5,837 nucleotides of DNA from Pseudomonadota bacterium (GTDB lineage Bacteria > Pseudomonadota > Alphaproteobacteria > Rhizobiales > Segnochrobactraceae). Below, in pieces: positions 1 to 5,818 of the stretch. Within the stretch, counting starts at the first letter, position 1; each line of letters begins with the position of its first letter. A model generated the notes under the pieces. It worked only from the letters and a program-made list of their open reading frames with translations. It did not search any database and was not told the origin of the DNA. A program made the translations under genes and the position numbers. The stretch covers positions 1 through 5,837 of the forward strand of contig JAEZMP010000346.1 in NCBI GenBank assembly GCA_023442215.1, given 5' to 3'.

Positions 1-1
1 G

Positions 2-517
2 TTCGGCAACGTTCTCGGCGTCTCGCGCAGCACCGTCGCGACGCTCGCGGTGATGGCAGTCGTCGCCCTGGCGGCGCTTGCGGTGGTGCTGCGGCCGCTG
101 GTGTTCGCAAGCCTCCAGCCGGAGGTCGCCGAAGCCAGGGGCGTGCCCCTGCAGGCGGTCTCGGTCGTCTTCCTGGTGATCGTCGCCGTCGCGGTATCCG
201 AGGCGACGCAGATCGTCGGCGTGCTGCTCGTGTTTGCGCTCCTCGTCGGCCCCCCGGCAGCTGCGATGCTGCTGACGGCTCGCATCGGCCGCGGTGTCGC
301 GCTGGCCGCGGCGCTGGCCTTGCTCGAAGCCTGGGGCGGGCTTGTGCTCGCCTACCACACCGACTGGCCGGCGAGTTTCTGGATCACGCTCCTGTCCGTG
401 GTGGTCTACGGCCTCGCCCGCGTCGCCCGCCGGATGTTGCCGGCCGCCAGCCGCACGGCGGTCGCCGCGCGCTCCGGCGAAGACGAACTCCTGGACGGCA
501 TCCGCTCGGAAATCTGA
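2..517 (+). CDS. Metal ABC transporter permease, ABC-3 family (5'-truncated)
   Basis: This is the C-terminal 171 residues of an integral membrane permease of the ABC-3 (ZnuB/MntB/TroC-like) family, which moves zinc or manganese across the inner membrane with a periplasmic binding protein and an ATPase. The frame is open from base 2, so the gene begins before the window and the internal ATG at 50 is not its start. The fragment opens with FGNVLGVS, like the family's LFG-x-L-x-VS segment. It then has a hydrophobic helix, the loop PEVAEARGVP typical of the family, a long hydrophobic stretch containing GVLLVFALLVGPPAAA, and two more hydrophobic helices ending near FWITLLSVVVYGL. A charged cytoplasmic tail closes the protein. 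Substrate choice cannot be read from the fragment; zinc is my guess, possibly an AztB-type permease. It converges on dctA and shares its terminator. Confidence 0.85.
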   Translation, partial: FGNVLGVSRSTVATLAVMAVVALAALAVVLRPLVFASLQPEVAEARGVPLQAVSVVFLVIVAVAVSEATQIVGVLLVFALLVGPPAAAMLLTARIGRGVALAAALALLEAWGGLVLAYHTDWPASFWITLLSVVVYGLARVARRMLPAASRTAVAARSGEDELLDGIRSEI

Positions 518-545
518 CGGAACAGAAAGCGCCCGGACCAAAAGA

Positions 546-593
546 AAAGGCCGGCGGGGGCGCTTGAACGCCGCCGCCGGCCTTTCGTTTTTT
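546..593. terminator. Bidirectional intrinsic terminator between the permease gene and dctA
   Basis: A perfect 12-bp stem pairs 546-557 (AAAGGCCGGCGG) with 574-585. Inside it, after one G-G mismatch, a 4-bp stem (559-562 with 569-572) closes a 6-nt loop, CTTGAA. On the plus strand the hairpin is followed by CG and six T (588-593). On the minus strand it is followed by a T-rich run (TCTTTT, 545-540). It lies 29 bp after the permease stop and 52 bp after the dctA stop, so it can end both convergent transcripts. Confidence 0.9.
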
Positions 594-636
594 CAGATCG
601 AGGGGAATTCCCTCAGGAGACCGGGGACGTCGAGGA

Positions 637-1965
637 TCACTCCGCCAGCAGCGGGCGCTCGGTCTCGCCGGCGAGGATCGGCTTGCCGGCGAGGGCGCTC
701 GCGAGGCTCGACGTGTCAAGCTCGCCCTCCCAGCGGGCGACGACGATGGTCGCCACCGCGTTGCCGATGAAGTTCGTCAGCGCACGGCACTCCGACATGA
801 ACCGGTCGATGCCGAGGATCAGCGCCATCCCCGCGACCGGAACCGCCGGAATGACCGACAGGGTGGCGGCAAGCGTGATGAAGCCGGCACCGGTAATGCC
901 GGCCGCGCCCTTCGAGCTCAGCATGGCGACGAGCAGCAGCAAGATCTCGTCGCCGAGCGACAGCGGCGTGTCGGTCGCCTGGGCGATGAACAGAGCCGCG
1001 AGCGTCATGTAGATGTTGGTGCCGTCGAGATTGAAGGAATAGCCGGTGGGGACCACGAGGCCGACGACGGACTTCGAGCAGCCCGCACGCTCCATCTTGT
1101 CGATCAGGCTCGGCAGAGCGGCCTCCGAAGACGAGGTGCCGAGGACGAGCAGCAGCTCCTCCTTGAGGTAGCGGATGAGCGCGATGATCGAGAAGCCGTT
1201 GTAGCGCGCGACGAGGCCGAGCACGCCGAGCACGAAGATCAGCGACGTCAGGTAGAACGTGCCGATCAGCATGGCGAGGTTCGCGATGGAGCCGATGCCG
1301 AACTTGCCGATGGTGAAGGCCATGGCGCCGAACGCGCCGATCGGGGCAGCCTTCATCAGGATCGCGACGAGGCGGAACATCGCGTTCGACAGCGACTGCA
1401 GCACGTTCAGCAGCGGCTTGCCGCGCTCGCCGATCATGCCGAGGGCGATGCCGAACAGCACCGAGAAGAACAGCACCTGGAGGATGTCGCCGGAAGAGAA
1501 CGCCCCCACCACGGTGGAGGGGATGATGTTCGACAGGAAGCCCACCAGCGATTGCTCGTGCGCCTTGGCGGCATAATCCGCGACCGCCTTCGCGTCGAGG
1601 CTCGCAGGATCGATGTGCAGCCCGTAGCCGGGCTTCACGACGTTGGCGACCACGAGGCCGACGATCAGCGCCAGCGTGGAGAAGGTGATGAAATAGAGCA
1701 TCGCCTTGCCGGCGACGCGACCGACCTTCTGCAGGTCGCTCATGCCGGCGATGCCGGTGGTGACGGTGAGGAAGATGACCGGCGCGATGATCATCTTCAC
1801 GAGCTTGATGAAGGCGTCGCCCAGCGGCTTCATCTCGGCGCCGATCGTGGGGTAGTAGTGGCCCAGCGTCACGCCGATGGCGATGGCGACCAGCACCTGG
1901 AAATAGAGGTGCCGGTAGAACCTGCGGGGCTGGCGCGGCTGCGCGGCTGGAATCGTGGCTACCAT
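637..1965 (-). CDS. dctA: C4-dicarboxylate:cation symporter DctA
   Basis: Inner-membrane secondary transporter of the dicarboxylate/amino acid:cation symporter (DAACS) family, importing succinate, fumarate and malate with cations. The 442-residue length is normal for DctA. All hallmarks are present: the N-terminal block FYRHLYFQVL followed by VKMIIAPVIFLTV (residues 56-68), the serine-rich hairpin-1 motif GTSSSEAALPSL (276-287), the unwound helix motif NLDGTNIYM (312-320), hairpin-2 SSKGAAGITGAGF (350-362), and the substrate-binding helix DRFMSECRALTNFIGN (387-402). R394 and N398 fit the family, and N402 stands where glutamate/aspartate carriers have Asp. The form is DctA rather than GltP. 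The ATG at 1965 places the conserved N-terminus correctly; an AGGA-type ribosome site lies about 10 nt upstream. The gene diverges from dctBD and has a sigma-54 promoter, so it is very probably activated by DctD. Confidence 0.97.
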   Translation of the reverse strand: MVATIPAAQPRQPRRFYRHLYFQVLVAIAIGVTLGHYYPTIGAEMKPLGDAFIKLVKMIIAPVIFLTVTTGIAGMSDLQKVGRVAGKAMLYFITFSTLALIVGLVVANVVKPGYGLHIDPASLDAKAVADYAAKAHEQSLVGFLSNIIPSTVVGAFSSGDILQVLFFSVLFGIALGMIGERGKPLLNVLQSLSNAMFRLVAILMKAAPIGAFGAMAFTIGKFGIGSIANLAMLIGTFYLTSLIFVLGVLGLVARYNGFSIIALIRYLKEELLLVLGTSSSEAALPSLIDKMERAGCSKSVVGLVVPTGYSFNLDGTNIYMTLAALFIAQATDTPLSLGDEILLLLVAMLSSKGAAGITGAGFITLAATLSVIPAVPVAGMALILGIDRFMSECRALTNFIGNAVATIVVARWEGELDTSSLASALAGKPILAGETERPLLAE

Positions 1966-1975
1966 CGGACTGTCA

Positions 1976-1981
1976 TTTCCT
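1976..1981 (-). promoter_or_regulatory. Ribosome binding site of dctA
   Basis: The minus strand reads AGGAAA here, 10 nt before the dctA ATG. Match and spacing are moderate. No better in-frame start is seen. Confidence 0.5.
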
Positions 1982-1999
1982 GCCCAGGGAGCCCGGTGT

Positions 2000-2024
2000 G
2001 TGTCGGCGGTGTGCCGCCGTACAC
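2000..2024 (-). repeat. Inverted repeat / hairpin in the dctA leader, start-proximal
   Basis: CGGCGG (2004-2009) pairs with CCGCCG (2014-2019) around a TGTG loop. After a single bulged T (2020), the stem continues as GTGT (2000-2003) with ACAC (2021-2024), giving 10 bp in all. It lies 34 nt or more upstream of the dctA ATG, within the predicted untranslated leader. No T tract follows on the minus strand, so a simple intrinsic terminator is unlikely. It may affect mRNA stability or translation, or be an operator. Confidence 0.5.
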
Positions 2025-2063
2025 GATCGAGGGCTCATGTTTCGCTTCGGGTTTGTGGGCGGC

Positions 2064-2087
2064 GTCGTGCGAGTGAACCCGCACGAC
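2064..2087 (-). repeat. Perfect inverted repeat near the 5' end of the dctA transcript
   Basis: GTCGTGCG (2064-2071) and CGCACGAC (2080-2087) are perfect reverse complements separated by 8 nt. The predicted transcription start is near 2094, so an RNA hairpin would sit within about 7 nt of the dctA mRNA 5' end. That is a placement known to stabilise transcripts. Alternatively it is a DNA dyad for a repressor just downstream of the promoter. The sequence alone does not decide between these. Confidence 0.55.
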
Positions 2088-2104
2088 CCTCCTGATTTAC
2101 CCAG

Positions 2105-2120
2105 AGCAATGACCGTGCCA
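2105..2120 (-). promoter_or_regulatory. Sigma-54 (-24/-12) promoter of dctA
   Basis: The minus strand reads TGGCACG, four bases (GTCA), then TTGCT. This matches the sigma-54 consensus TGGCACG-N4-TTGCW at every defined position, including the invariant GG (2119-2118) and GC (2107-2106) with the correct 10-bp gap. It points at dctA, predicting a transcription start near 2094 and a leader of about 128 nt. Known biology supports it: dctA promoters activated by DctD are sigma-54 dependent, and this DctD keeps its GAFTGA loop. Confidence 0.93.
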
Positions 2121-2147
2121 GCGCCGGCGGCGGACCCGATTTCGAAT

Positions 2148-2160
2148 TAACCTATTGATT
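2148..2160 (-). promoter_or_regulatory. Candidate IHF binding site
   Basis: The minus strand reads AATCAATAGGTTA, a full match to the IHF consensus WATCAANNNNTTR. It lies in a distinctly AT-rich patch of otherwise GC-rich DNA, centred about 60 bp upstream of the predicted dctA start and between the sigma-54 promoter and the proposed DctD site. This is where an IHF bend would help a distant activator touch the polymerase. The consensus is degenerate, so binding is an inference from match plus position. Confidence 0.65.
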
Positions 2161-2162
2161 TA

Positions 2163-2178
2163 AAACATCTCCATGTTT
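2163..2178. repeat. Perfect 6-4-6 palindrome upstream of dctA
   Basis: AAACAT (2163-2168) and ATGTTT (2173-2178) flank CTCC. The centre is about 76 bp upstream of the predicted dctA start and 44 bp from the centre of the 2206-2223 dyad, roughly four helical turns. Its sequence does not resemble that dyad, so it may be the site of another regulator or a chance AT-rich dyad beside the IHF site. Confidence 0.35.
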
Positions 2179-2205
2179 CACAGCTTTGTCGCTGGCATCT
2201 GAAAT

Positions 2206-2223
2206 TGTGTGGAAATCCGCACA
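2206..2223. promoter_or_regulatory. Candidate DctD-binding upstream activating site
   Basis: TGTGTGGAAATCCGCACA is an 18-bp imperfect dyad with 7 of 9 base pairs symmetric. Its centre is about 120 bp upstream of the predicted dctA start, typical for an enhancer-type site of a sigma-54 activator. It lies on the far side of the IHF match. It also sits about 50 bp before the dctB start, so bound DctD could influence dctB transcription. Assignment to DctD rests on dyad, distance and neighbouring genes, not on a verified consensus. Confidence 0.6.
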
Positions 2224-2260
2224 GGTATGGGATAGAAAAGGCGGAAAGACGCACCGATCC

Positions 2261-2266
2261 AGGAGG
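2261..2266 (+). promoter_or_regulatory. Ribosome binding site deciding the dctB start
   Basis: A full AGGAGG stands 4 nt before ATG 2271 and 10 nt before a second in-frame ATG at 2277. It argues against the longer reading from TTG 2205, which has no ribosome site and would put coding sequence through the proposed DctD site. Confidence 0.8.
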
Positions 2267-2270
2267 CCGG

Positions 2271-4253
2271 ATGGATATGCCGGATCGCGGGGAAGCCGGA
2301 GCGGGGCAGGGCGCATCCGCACCGGCTGCAATGGCGGACGACGGGGCGGCGGCCGTGTCACGCAGTGCGACCTCGTCGGTCGGCAGGGCGCGATGGCTGG
2401 TCGTCGGCGCGGTCACGCTGCTGGCGGGAATCGCGGTCGGCCTTGCCGTCCACGAGGTCGTGCTGTCGCGCGAACTCGCCGCGCTCCAGAACCGGGGCCG
2501 GGAGGCCGCGACACTGAGCGCGCTGCTGCTGCAGGGCGAACTGGAGAAGCAGCGCGCCGTTCCCCTCGTGCTCGCGGAGGATCCCGACGTGCGCGCCGCG
2601 CTGCGGGCCCCGATCCAGGCGCGGGTGGAAGCGCTCGACATGCGGCTCGAAGCGCTGGCCGCCGAGACGCGGGCGGGCGTGATCTACCTGCTCGACGCCC
2701 ACGGCGTGGCGATCGCGGCCAGCAACTGGCGGCGGCCGGACAGCTTCGTCGCCAGCGACTACTCGTTCCGCCCCTATTTCCAGCGCGCCGTCGCGGACGA
2801 TGCGACCGAGTATTTCGCCCTCGGAAATGTCAGCCTCCGACCCGGGCTCTATCTGGGCCGGCGGATCGAAAGCGCCAACCGTCTTCTCGGCGTCATCGTG
2901 GTCAAGGTCGAGTTCGATGCCATCGAGCAGGGCTGGCGCGAGCTCAGTGCGCCGGTGTTCGTCACCGACCCGCGCGGCATCGTGCTCATCACCAGCGTGC
3001 CCGAATGGCGCTTCGATACCGACCGGCCGCTGGACGATGCGGTGCGGGCGGAGATACGGGCGAGCCGGCAGTTCGGAGCCTCGCCCCTCGAACCCCTGCC
3101 GCTCGGACCGCCCCGGCAAACCGGCGGCCAGGCGCTCGTCACTCTCGACGGTGCGACGGACCGCCCGCGCGGGCGCTTCCTCGAAGTCGAGGTGCCGGTC
3201 GCCACCAAGGACTGGATGCTGCATGTGCTGATGCCGGCCAATGGCCCGGGACAGCGGGCATCGGCTGCCGGCTGGGCGACCGCGGGCGCGGTGTGCGCGG
3301 TGCTGTTCGGCGTCGCGGGGGTCGTCATTCGCCGGCGCGATCTCGCGCGCGCAAGCCGCGAGGACGAGGCGAGAATGCGGGCCGAACTGGAAGCCCGCGT
3401 GCAGGAGCGCACGGCGGCGCTGAGCGCGGCCAACCTGCTGCTGCTCGACGAGATGGAGGAGCGACGCCGCGCCGAGGCCTCACGCGAGGTGCTTCGCGAC
3501 GAACTGCGCCAGGCCAACCGCCTCGCGACCCTTGGCCAGATCGCCGCCGGCGTCGCCCACGAAATCAGCCAGCCGGTGGCCGCCATCCGCACCTATGCCG
3601 ACAATGCCGATACCTACCTCGCGCGGGGCGACATGCCGGGCGCCCGCCGCAGCGTCGGCACCATCGCCGGCCTGACGGAGCGGATCGGGGCGATCACGGC
3701 GGAACTGCGCGGCTTCGGCCGCAAGGCGCCGACGGAAACCCACGATGTCTCGATCAGGCATGCCATCGACGGCGCGCTGCTGCTGGTCGGCCACAGGCTG
3801 CGGGCGGGCGGCATCGCGCTGAAGGGACCGGCCGGTGACGCCGACATCGTGATCGTCGCCAACCGGGTGCGGCTGGAGCAGGTGCTGGTGAATCTGCTGC
3901 AGAACGCTATCGACGCCCTGGCGGACCGCACCGACGGTACGATCGAGATCGGCCTCGCCATCGAGGAGGAGGTCGTGTCGGAAGCCGCCCCGGCGCGTTC
4001 CCGCATGGCGGTGATCACCGTCGCCGACAACGGACCCGGGCTGGCGCCGGAGATCCTCGGGGCCCTGTTCACGCCGTTCTCAACGACGAAGCCGAAGGGC
4101 CTCGGTCTTGGCCTCGTCATTTCCCACGATATCGCCAGCCGGGCGGGGGGCACGCTTTCCGCCTTCAACCGGCCGGAAGGGGGAGCCGTATTCACGGTCC
4201 GCCTTCCGCTGACGCCGCCAGTCCCGGCGGCTGTGGTGGAGGTCACGTCATGA
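2271..4253 (+). CDS. dctB: C4-dicarboxylate sensor histidine kinase DctB
   Basis: Inner-membrane sensor kinase that, in this family, detects periplasmic C4-dicarboxylates and phosphorylates DctD. From ATG 2271 it has 660 residues. In order: an Ala/Gly-rich cytoplasmic tail of about 40 residues; membrane helix 1 (about 42-60); a periplasmic double-PDC (dCache) sensor (about 61-330) with the signature ASNW (150-153), DYSFRPYF (163-170) and VKVEFD with K212, matching residues that form the dicarboxylate pocket in DctB proteins; membrane helix 2 (about 332-352); a charged coiled coil; and the dimerisation domain with phosphoacceptor H430 in HEISQP. The ATPase domain shows N541-LLQN-AIDA, D586-NGPG, F600-TPF and the lid KGLGLGL (609-615). 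All catalytic motifs are intact. It overlaps dctD by ATGA. No convincing sigma-70 promoter is visible upstream. Confidence 0.95.
   Translation: MDMPDRGEAGAGQGASAPAAMADDGAAAVSRSATSSVGRARWLVVGAVTLLAGIAVGLAVHEVVLSRELAALQNRGREAATLSALLLQGELEKQRAVPLVLAEDPDVRAALRAPIQARVEALDMRLEALAAETRAGVIYLLDAHGVAIAASNWRRPDSFVASDYSFRPYFQRAVADDATEYFALGNVSLRPGLYLGRRIESANRLLGVIVVKVEFDAIEQGWRELSAPVFVTDPRGIVLITSVPEWRFDTDRPLDDAVRAEIRASRQFGASPLEPLPLGPPRQTGGQALVTLDGATDRPRGRFLEVEVPVATKDWMLHVLMPANGPGQRASAAGWATAGAVCAVLFGVAGVVIRRRDLARASREDEARMRAELEARVQERTAALSAANLLLLDEMEERRRAEASREVLRDELRQANRLATLGQIAAGVAHEISQPVAAIRTYADNADTYLARGDMPGARRSVGTIAGLTERIGAITAELRGFGRKAPTETHDVSIRHAIDGALLLVGHRLRAGGIALKGPAGDADIVIVANRVRLEQVLVNLLQNAIDALADRTDGTIEIGLAIEEEVVSEAAPARSRMAVITVADNGPGLAPEILGALFTPFSTTKPKGLGLGLVISHDIASRAGGTLSAFNRPEGGAVFTVRLPLTPPVPAAVVEVTS
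4238..4242 (+). promoter_or_regulatory. Ribosome binding site of dctD inside the dctB end
   Basis: GGAGG lies 7 nt before ATG 4250, within the last codons of dctB. The ATGA overlap together with this site indicates translational coupling and balanced production of kinase and regulator. Confidence 0.85.
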
Positions 4254-5635
4254 GCTCATCCCGTTCCGCCTCCGCGGCGCCCGAGGTGGTTGTTTTCGTC
4301 GACGACGACGACGACCTGCGTGCGGCGAACGCGGAGAGCCTCGCGCTGGCAGGGTTCGAGCCGGTGCCGTGCGCATCCGGGGAGGAAGCGTTGCGGCATG
4401 TCGGCCCGGATTTCGCCGGCGTCGTCGTGACCGACATCCGCATGCCGCACATGGACGGGCCGGCCCTGTTCCGCCGCATCAAGGCGGTCGACCCGGATAT
4501 TCCGGTGCTGTTCATCACCGGTCACGGCGATGTCGATACCGCGGTCTCGGCCATGCGCGATGGCGCATACGACTTCCTGACCAAGCCGTTCGCGGCGGAG
4601 CGTCTGGCGTCGTCCGTGCGCCGCGCGCTGGAGAAGCGCCGGCTGGTGCTGGAGAACCGCCGGCTGCGCCATGCCGTGGAGGCGGCGACGGACGACTTCC
4701 CGCTGATCGGCGAGACGCCGGCGATGGAGCGGCTTCGGCGAACCCTGCGCCACGTCGCGGCCGCCGATGTCGATGTGCTGGTGACCGGCGAGACCGGATC
4801 GGGCAAGGAGGTGGTGGCCACGGCACTGCATCGCTGGAGCCGGCGCGCGCGCAAGCCGTTCGTCGCGCTCAATTGCGGCGCCCTGCCGGAGACGGTGATC
4901 GAGAGCGAACTGTTCGGCCACGAGGCGGGTGCCTTCACCGGTGCCCAGCGCCGCCGCATCGGCCGCATCGAGCACGCCAACGGGGGAACCCTGCTGCTCG
5001 ACGAGATCGAGAGCATGCCCCTCGCCTTGCAGGTGAAGCTGCTGCGCGTGCTCGAGGCGCGTGAGGTGACGCCGCTCGGGAGCAACGAGGTCCGGCCCGT
5101 GGATATCCGGGTCATCGCGGCGACGAAGGCCGACCTGGCGGAGCCGAAGGCGCGCGAGACCTTCCGCGAGGATCTGTTCTATCGCCTCAACGTCGTGAGC
5201 CTGCGCATTCCGCCGCTCAGGGAACGGCGCGCGGACGTTCCGCTGCTGTTCGCCTATTTCCTCGGACGGGCGGCGACGCGGTTCGGGATCGATCCGCCGG
5301 ACGTCGGGGATGGGGTGCGGCAACACCTGCTGGCCCACGACTGGCCGGGCAACGTGCGCGAACTCGCCCACTTCGCCGAGCGCGTGGTGCTCGGGCTCGG
5401 AGAGACGGAGGAGGCGCCGCACGAAGGCGATGCGGGCACGCCCGCCGCCAGCCTGCCGGAGCGGGTGGACAGGTTCGAGGCCGACCTGATCCGCCGGGAA
5501 CTCGAGGCGAACAAGGGCGACGTCCGTGCCACCGTCGAGGCGCTGGCGATCCCGCGAAAGACGTTCTACGACAAGCTCAAGCGGCACGGCATCCGGCAGG
5601 CGGACTATCGGCGCGACCCGGATGGCGAGGCGTAG
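4250..5635 (+). CDS. dctD: C4-dicarboxylate transport response regulator DctD (sigma-54 activator)
   Basis: Cytoplasmic NtrC-class response regulator of 461 residues that, once phosphorylated by DctB, uses ATP to open sigma-54 polymerase at dctA. The receiver (about 13-125) has the acidic pocket in a run of five Asp (18-22), phosphoacceptor D62, T90 and K112. The AAA+ domain (about 150-372) has Walker A GETGSGKE (180-187, K186), the sigma-54 contact loop GAFTGA (227-232), Walker B LLLDE (248-252), the arginine-finger region FREDLFYRLN (305-314) and WPGNVREL (365-372). A FIS-type helix-turn-helix (about 405-448, with KTFYDKLKRHGI) binds DNA. The stretch RIGRIEHANGG followed by DEIESMPLALQVK is the DctD form of the family rather than NtrC. 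All catalytic residues are present. It is translationally coupled to dctB. Confidence 0.96.
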   Translation: MSSSRSASAAPEVVVFVDDDDDLRAANAESLALAGFEPVPCASGEEALRHVGPDFAGVVVTDIRMPHMDGPALFRRIKAVDPDIPVLFITGHGDVDTAVSAMRDGAYDFLTKPFAAERLASSVRRALEKRRLVLENRRLRHAVEAATDDFPLIGETPAMERLRRTLRHVAAADVDVLVTGETGSGKEVVATALHRWSRRARKPFVALNCGALPETVIESELFGHEAGAFTGAQRRRIGRIEHANGGTLLLDEIESMPLALQVKLLRVLEAREVTPLGSNEVRPVDIRVIAATKADLAEPKARETFREDLFYRLNVVSLRIPPLRERRADVPLLFAYFLGRAATRFGIDPPDVGDGVRQHLLAHDWPGNVRELAHFAERVVLGLGETEEAPHEGDAGTPAASLPERVDRFEADLIRRELEANKGDVRATVEALAIPRKTFYDKLKRHGIRQADYRRDPDGEA

Positions 5636-5636
5636 G

Positions 5637-5681
5637 GCATATCCCGTCCGGATCGACGCGATCCGAACGGCAGGGATATGC
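5637..5681. repeat. Long inverted repeat directly after dctD, possible terminator
   Basis: GCATATCCC (5637-5645) is the exact reverse complement of 5673-5681. Within it, CGGATCG (5649-5655) pairs with CGATCCG (5659-5665) around a 3-nt loop. CCGT (5644-5647) can alternatively pair with ACGG (5667-5670). The structure starts 1 bp after the dctD stop and could end or protect the dctBD transcript. No T run follows, so it is not a textbook intrinsic terminator. Confidence 0.55.
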
Positions 5682-5713
5682 TCAGGCTGCCGAAGCCCCG
5701 GGCGGGCCGGATT

Positions 5714-5737
5714 CGGCCGGATGATTCCATCCGGCCG
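5714..5737. repeat. Perfect 9-bp inverted repeat downstream of dctD
   Basis: CGGCCGGAT (5714-5722) pairs perfectly with ATCCGGCCG (5729-5737) over a 6-nt loop. It is the second strong hairpin in the gap after dctD and has no T tract on either side. Possible roles are a back-up terminator, mRNA 3'-end protection or a dispersed palindromic element. Confidence 0.5.
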
Positions 5738-5765
5738 GCCACGCGCGGGAAGCGGCGGCGGGGCG

Positions 5766-5785
5766 GTCGCGCCTTGGGGCGCGGC
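5766..5785. repeat. GC-rich hairpin before the last gene
   Basis: GTCGCGCC (5766-5773) pairs with GGCGCGGC (5778-5785), including one G-T wobble, over the loop TTGG. It is 33 bp before the start at 5819 and could lie in that gene's leader. High local GC makes chance pairing fairly likely. Confidence 0.3.
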
Positions 5786-5808
5786 GGCCTGAGAACAAGA
5801 GAATCGCC

Positions 5809-5814
5809 GGAGGG
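5809..5814 (+). promoter_or_regulatory. Ribosome binding site of the gene starting at 5819
   Basis: GGAGGG stands 4 nt before ATG 5819. It is the main support for a real gene start at the window edge. Confidence 0.65.
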
Positions 5815-5818
5815 AACC

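Noticed and set aside
1960..1976. A five-codon minus-strand ORF (MTVRW) starting at 1976 and overlapping the dctA start codon
   Set aside because: Its ATG overlaps the A-rich end of the ribosome site, leaving no room for initiation, and so short an ORF is expected by chance.
1552..2076. Long open frames opposite or out of frame with dctA, dctB and dctD on both strands
   Set aside because: In GC-rich DNA, shadow frames stay open by codon bias. These lack ribosome sites and recognisable domains and overlap genes with clear family motifs.
2193..2208. A sigma-54-like sequence on the plus strand (TGGCATC ... TTGT) facing dctB
   Set aside because: With the required 10-bp gap after GG, the -12 dinucleotide is TG instead of GC. 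The invariant element is missing.
2205..2233. A sigma-70 promoter for dctB (TTGTGT, 17 bp, TGGGAT)
   Set aside because: Each hexamer matches its consensus at only about three of six positions, too weak to annotate.
2205..2270. A 22-residue N-terminal extension of dctB starting from TTG 2205
   Set aside because: It has no ribosome site, uses a rare start codon and overlaps the proposed DctD site, whereas ATG 2271 has a full AGGAGG at usable spacing.
4301..4316. GAC microrepeat in dctD encoding five Asp in a row
   Set aside because: It encodes the acidic pocket of the receiver, where two or three Asp are normal. It is a small local expansion and not a separate element.
5526..5792. A plus-strand 88-codon ORF overlapping the dctD end and the downstream gap
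   Set aside because: It starts inside the DctD helix-turn-helix in another frame, is Arg/Ser/Gly-rich as shadow frames are, has no good ribosome site and runs through the inverted repeats.
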